53,877 nt of DNA from Didymodactylos carnosus (Eukaryota; Rotifera; Eurotatoria; Philodinida; Philodinidae): positions 1 through 53,877 of the forward strand of contig CAJNOQ010000349.1 in NCBI GenBank assembly GCA_905250885.1, written 5' to 3'. The notes below the pieces were generated by a model, which searched no databases, was not told where the DNA came from, and saw nothing but the letters and a program-made list of their open reading frames with translations. Below, piece by piece: positions 48,825 through 53,877 of this stretch (positions are counted from its first letter, which is position 1; the number at the start of each line of letters is the position of its first letter). The position numbers were made by a program, and so were the translations under genes.

Positions 48825-50405
48825 CTATTTTGATAATTTCTTTTGCACTGTTTGAGACACTGGTAATAAATCTTTATATAATAAATATAAATATAATTGA
48901 TGTGATAAAGGTAAATCTGAGAGTTGATTTCGTTTCAAGCTTGCAACAGAATTTAATTTTATTCGACATAAATTTTTTAATTTCGGTGGTAAGCTGTATA
49001 ATGTTGACCATAAATGTACTTCGCCATTTCTCGTTCTAAAATAAACAAGTAATGTGGTTATTAGGATAATGCTAAATGTGGTTATATCTACAAGTGCTTA
49101 CCCAATTGCTAGCGTTCTTCCATCTTTAGTGCATGCTATTGATAAAACATTACTTTGATCTTTTTCATATATTGGAAAACCGTTCTTTTTCGATAATGGA
49201 AACCAACGTACTTTACTAAAATGTATTGTTAAGATCGATCACTATTTAATCTATAATAGAGTATCATCTTACTTGTCGTCACAAACTGTCACTAAATAAT
49301 CATTATTTTTTGAAAATTGCACACATCTCACATATGCACCATTATCTCCGCCAGCATAAATCAACGATGGCATCGGTGTTTTATGATAACATTCTTTCAA
49401 TATTTCACCTGTTGATGTTGACCACACGATCACACGTGTATCAAAGGATGCTGTTGCTAATAATGCACTAAAAAAATATTAAAAAAAACACAGATAGAAT
49501 ATATTTCGTTAAATTTGGAATATTTACCTATCAGATGAAAATGAGCAGTCAACAACATTGTGAATATGTCCCACTAGTTTCATTGGTGTGGACCATTGTA
49601 CGGTATTATGTAGAGCCAAATGTCCTACAGGTCCTGTAATGCATAATAATGTTTCATCTGGTGACCATTTGACACTATAAACAACATCTGACCATTCATT
49701 CAACGTCTTATACATATTACCTAAATTTAGCTAATATATGAATGATGGATGATGATCAAACACATTTACACACAATTTACCATCATCTAATAAATCCCAA
49801 AGTTTAACCGTTGAATCAGATGAACAAGATGCTAATTGCATTGAAGTTGACGTAAATGATAAGCATCGAACAGTAGACTGATGATCTTTTAGTACAAGCA
49901 TCAGTTCACCTATAGAGAAAAGAAAGCTTTCTAGCCTAATTTTCTTTCTTTGGAGAGCTTCGTTATTTTCTACCTGTATTTATATCCCAAATATTGATTT
50001 TTCCATCGGCTAATCCTGCTGCTAAGAATAAATCTTTGGTAAAATCAAATCGCCGATTAACAGCGGATAAACTTGATCGTCTTCTTGACAACATCAATAA
50101 TTTCTTTTGAATTGGAACGTCCTTGGCTTCTGTTTCATGGTGACGTTTGCCAAATGCTAATGACCAACATGTCGCTGTACAACTAAACTGATTATGTATG
50201 GATAGTTCCTCATCTTTAATTGTTGAATGCCAATCAGAACAACGAATAACAACGACACGATCTCGGCCATAGATATCTTGTTTAGGTACAGCTAAATATT
50301 TTGAGCATGGGGAGAAGGCTATATTTAAGATATGATTAGTTAAAAATGTTGATGTTGACGATAGATAATGTTGAACAGGTTCATCCACTGATAATGGCTT
50401 TGGTA
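48825..50405 (-). CDS. WSB1/WSB2-like WD40 protein with SOCS box (5' end tentative)
   Basis: Six exons (50405-49974, 49909-49781, 49720-49528, 49467-49273, 49215-49102, 49035-48825) join in phase to 423 residues ending in a stop; human WSB1 is 421 aa. A further short exon at about 50905-50846 could supply the start region. WD repeats include LFLAAGLADGKINIWDINTG, STVKLWDLLDDGNMYKTLNE, LLATASFDTRVIVWSTSTGE and TRNGEVHLWSTLYSLP. Each aligns with its WSB1 counterpart, for example LLATASYDTRVYIWDPHNGD. The C-terminal SOCS box reads LKNLCRIKLNSV (BC box) and SDLPLSHQLYLYL where human WSB1 has LPIPSKLLEFL. WSB proteins are substrate receptors of Elongin BC-cullin ubiquitin ligases. WSB1 versus WSB2 cannot be decided. 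Confidence 0.88.
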
Positions 50406-53400
50406 CTAAAAAGAATATAAACACAATAAATGATAACCTAAATTACTAATTTCCTTTGGAAAAGTATACGATTCTATCATATTAACAGACAGTTTCAAAA
50501 AGAAATAGTTGTACAGTGTATAGATAAGACATAGTGAATTTACTTTTACAATTTATTATGATACTTCACTCCTTCGAGTCTTACTCATACAAAAGTAATT
50601 TTGTGTTTATTGATAGTTTCAGAATACTAAAATATGATATCACTTGAAGATCTCACGTGAATAGTTTCATAAACATTTATGAACCGTACAATAAATCGTA
50701 TAATAAAGACGTCAAAATTTGAAAAAGTTTTAATCGATACACTATGAGCACGTGTATATAATAAACAAATTTCTGTCACATCATTCCACTTTCTTCTAAA
50801 CATTTTCACTCAATTCATAATAAACAAATCTACTAACATGTACCCGTAATGTCCGTGCCGTCTTGTAACATCGCTTGAACAACAAAACAATGAATTCTTT
50901 TATCTGAAATATTGTAAAATAAGCACATTATAGACATTTGCCTGAACTGGTAAATTTTTGAAAATAAGATTAAGTTAAAAGTAGAGATAAAAAACATTTT
51001 TTATGAATAGTTTATTTTTAAAATTAATCTAAAGTAGAACTTGAGATTCCGACCAATCAATACCCATTGTCAAGATAAGAGTAAAAGGATTTTTAAAACT
51101 GATAAAATAAATATGTATATATGGAGTGAAGCGAACCACATGTTTCTGAAAAAAAAACAGATAGAATGACTCATATTAACATTTGATTGGTTCAGTAGTA
51201 GACAAATATACTAGTATCAAAGATGTCGAATTTTTTTGTTTCATTTTCATTTCTGACTATTCTCAGTTTATTTCAATAAATTTTGTAAGAAAAGCTGAGG
51301 CGGACTAAAAGTTCGAAAACGTGTATAATTATTCCTGCGAGTGATGAAGGACTGACGATTCGTTTCAGTTCAATGTTTGAGTACGTGTAAGATAGATCAC
51401 TAGTAAAACTGCTCTCAATGTAGTGTTCAAAGTCGGTTTACTTGTGAAAATTGCTAATGATTAACACATTAAGAGACGATAAGGTTCAATGTTTTTAGAG
51501 ATTTTACACCTATCAACGATAATTTGATATTTTTTGGTTATCTTCAAAATGATTAAAACCAGGAATCTTGAAAGATTTATTATTACAAATATTGATGTAT
51601 GCAAATAATCAAACGGATGTTGATTGTAATTTGCTGTGAACATCCATCATCTTACAATTTGGTCTGTATGCGGTGTTACACATCGGACATGTAAGAGTAA
51701 ATGCTGTTTGAAGGGCCAACAAATATACCGTTACTGTTGGCTGTAACAGAACAATTCATTCAGAACATTTAAAATATAATTCTAATTTTTGAAAATCCTG
51801 TTCGTCAATATTCAATATGTATACCGTATACATATTGAATATTGACTAAATCTATTGTGACTAAATTGTATTCAATACAATTCAGTCATAATAGATTTAG
51901 TCATGAACATAATTCAATTCAGCGATAAAACATATTTTGAGAACAAGGACAATTAAACTACAGTGGTTGAAATGGCTAAAAAGTTATATTCTATATTAGA
52001 TAACGAATGCAAAAGACTCAGGGATAGCTCACAATCAACGAATGATTATTATAACATTAATTCTTAATATGATCGGAAGGAAGCTCACATACTGTTCTAC
52101 ATACGTGTTGATTGAGAAATATATAATCGTCGTTTACAGTATGATTCACTAAAAAATCATGATCGCAGATGGATAACCTAATCTATCAATGCATATTAAC
52201 CCCTTTACACTCGGCAGCTAATCATGCAAAGCAAAGTTAAAGGTTGTATACCTTTGTCTAGCCTTGATAAAAAAATTTTCTTAATAGCAAGCGCTAGCTT
52301 ATAGTGCCAGCTTACGTTAGAAAAGAATTCGTTTTTTCATGTGACACATCGTCATCCTGTTATATCAGTTCTACAATATTCACTATTACATCCAGTACAT
52401 CCGGGGTAAACGGTTAAGTCTGAATCTATCTCTTGACTCAGTTCAACTAAATCAGTTGTACCAAATAAGTATGCTATTGAAACACCGAATTAAGTACTGC
52501 AAGTAATTTTTATAATGTAACGAATATTAAAAATATTAAAGTTTCGAGGTCATAGAGCCATAGATGGTCTGTTTATTAAAGTGATATTAGAAAGCCCAAT
52601 AATTCAGTACACACTAAATCCATCTTTCCAACTTCATGACAAACACAACCATAAGAGTAAACTAATTACAGATGAAATCACTGTCCTCTTACTAAACAAT
52701 ATTGATTGACATTTTTTTAACTAGCATAATATTAGCAGACACTCTACATCATCACAAAGTCAATAAAATATACTTTTATGTATAAATATACTATATACTG
52801 TCATTCGAAAACAAACAAAATATGCCTTCCTGCAACAAACTTTCATTGTTTGAATTAGTAAACATTAGTTTCTTTTTTTCTACATTACATTTCAATTGTT
52901 TTAGGTAATCACTTATTTATTCTAGTTCAATACCATACAATGATTCGACATTTTTTCATTTTATACTATTATATACGTTCTCCAAGCTGCTAACAAAGGT
53001 AGAAAACTCCTGATCAGTTTTCAACACTGAAGTTTCTCTAATTTCAGTTATTCATACCTTCTCTAGACATTCAATCTTATGTAAGATGTCTATAGGAATC
53101 TTAACGAAATCTCATGAAACTATTAATAAAGAAGTCTATGAAAATGCGTAAGATATTGATAACATTCTTATGAAATTCTTATATGACTCAGCTCAAAATA
53201 GGATCTCGATAAGGTTTGGTAAGAATATAACATGAATATTATCTGTCTCAAACTGACGCATAGCAATTGTATCCCGTGTTCAGTTCTAGTTTTTCTTCGA
53301 AACACCAAGCATTTCTACAGTACAGAGCAATTTAGTAAGACACAAGGGATCAATCTCATCAGTGATAGCACATGTTACAGAGCTAACCAGTTCACTCCAT

Positions 53401-53877
53401 TAGTACAAAAACTAATCCACTTACCAACTGTTTCAATCATAAAGTTGAACCATGAAGATTGAGAAAGAAGCTAAAGAAGTAATCCTTAATGTGGTTCAAC
53501 TACTATGCACGTACCATCCTTTCAATCTACAAACAAATAAATAGGCCATAAATGGTAGTGATATACACATATCTAAGATGTATCTCTATTGACATTTGCC
53601 TCGCATTTGTCGTATTCTGTCTCTCTACAGAAAAGAGAACGAAAAGAGCAGTATGAAAAATATTTTGTGTAATCGATCGCTCATAACTCACTCATTTTTT
53701 GACTAAATTAAATAATTCTTTGAGCATCAGATTCGCAAGACCTTTTTCTGTTAACCGATGGCAAAAAGCAGTTATACTGTACTTTGGAGGAACGAAAAGA
53801 AATGTTTGCTGAGTACTCTTCCACTTTATTCAAAGGTGACATAAATCTGTTCACGAAAACCTTTTTAGACTTTTTTC
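50406..53877. other. 5' region of the WSB-like gene, then gene-free sequence
   Basis: A candidate upstream WSB exon lies near 50846-50905 between a TTTCAG acceptor and a G|GTACAT donor, in the phase needed. Beyond it, apart from the twin palindromes at 51804-51904, there is only AT-rich sequence with short frames. The frame at 53232-53462 has no recognised domain. Confidence 0.45.
51804..51904. repeat. Two abutting palindromes with single-base centres
   Basis: Palindrome 1 (51804-51846) has perfect 21-bp arms around one C at 51825. Palindrome 2 (51844-51904) has 30-bp arms around one C at 51874 with two mismatches. They share the three bases GAC at the junction. Both could extrude as cruciforms in DNA or fold as near-perfect hairpins in RNA. 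No transposon ends or coding sequence surround them. Confidence 0.85.

Noticed and set aside
53232-53462. 76-codon plus-strand frame near the window end
   Set aside because: No domain, no splice context and ordinary length for chance frames in this sequence.

Overview
The window looks like nuclear DNA of a small, intron-rich, AT-rich animal genome, most probably a bdelloid rotifer. The genes have short GT-AG introns, mostly 45-450 bp. Their closest recognisable relatives are animal genes (WDR70, WSB1/2, MRPS18B, LRRC14, SLC31/CTR2). Two genes belong to families best known from plants: a PPR-DYW protein, whose animal occurrences known to me are in bdelloid rotifers, and a BTB-NPH3 protein. The assignment is inference; no rRNA or species marker is present. 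All exon joins below were made by hand from splice consensus and reading phase.

Layout. 1-1865: no gene seen. 1866-6278 (-): a three-exon, 773-aa, type II membrane M13 (neprilysin/ECE-like) protein that lacks the zinc-binding motifs; its first intron carries a 968-bp inverted-repeat element. 6279-11333: non-coding, with one MITE-like element. 11334-13302 (-): LRRC14/PRAME-like leucine-rich protein. 15490-15700 (-): a lone possible exon. 16406-17296 (-): isopentenyl phosphate kinase. 17562-18342 (-): mitoribosomal protein MRPS18B/mS40. 18806-21745 (-): PPR-DYW protein in six exons. 21854-22225: a tRNA-derived SINE with 14-bp target duplications. 23843-27330 and 27954-30499 (+): two neighbouring low-complexity coiled-coil genes that share a domain. 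31789-34012 (+): WDR70. 35135-35847: hAT-like MITE. 36958-37661 (+): CTR2-like copper transporter. 38562-39750: Tc1/mariner-like long-TIR element. 41041-41423: GC-richer foldback element. 42304-44249 (+): BTB-NPH3 protein. 45776-46153: internally deleted hAT transposon with a hATC dimerisation fragment. 48825-50405 (-): WSB1/WSB2-like WD40-SOCS protein. 51804-51904: two abutting near-perfect palindromes. The rest to 53877 shows no gene.

Working together. Nothing suggests an operon or co-regulated pathway. Four genes (LRRC14-like, WDR70, BTB-NPH3, WSB-like) belong to families linked to cullin-RING ubiquitin ligases, which may be coincidence. MRPS18B and the PPR-DYW protein could both act in mitochondria. 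Several genes have a splice acceptor 2-9 nt before the ATG and no visible upstream exon, as expected for spliced-leader trans-splicing, which is known in bdelloids. The most interesting item is the complete BTB-NPH3 gene, a family otherwise characteristic of plants.
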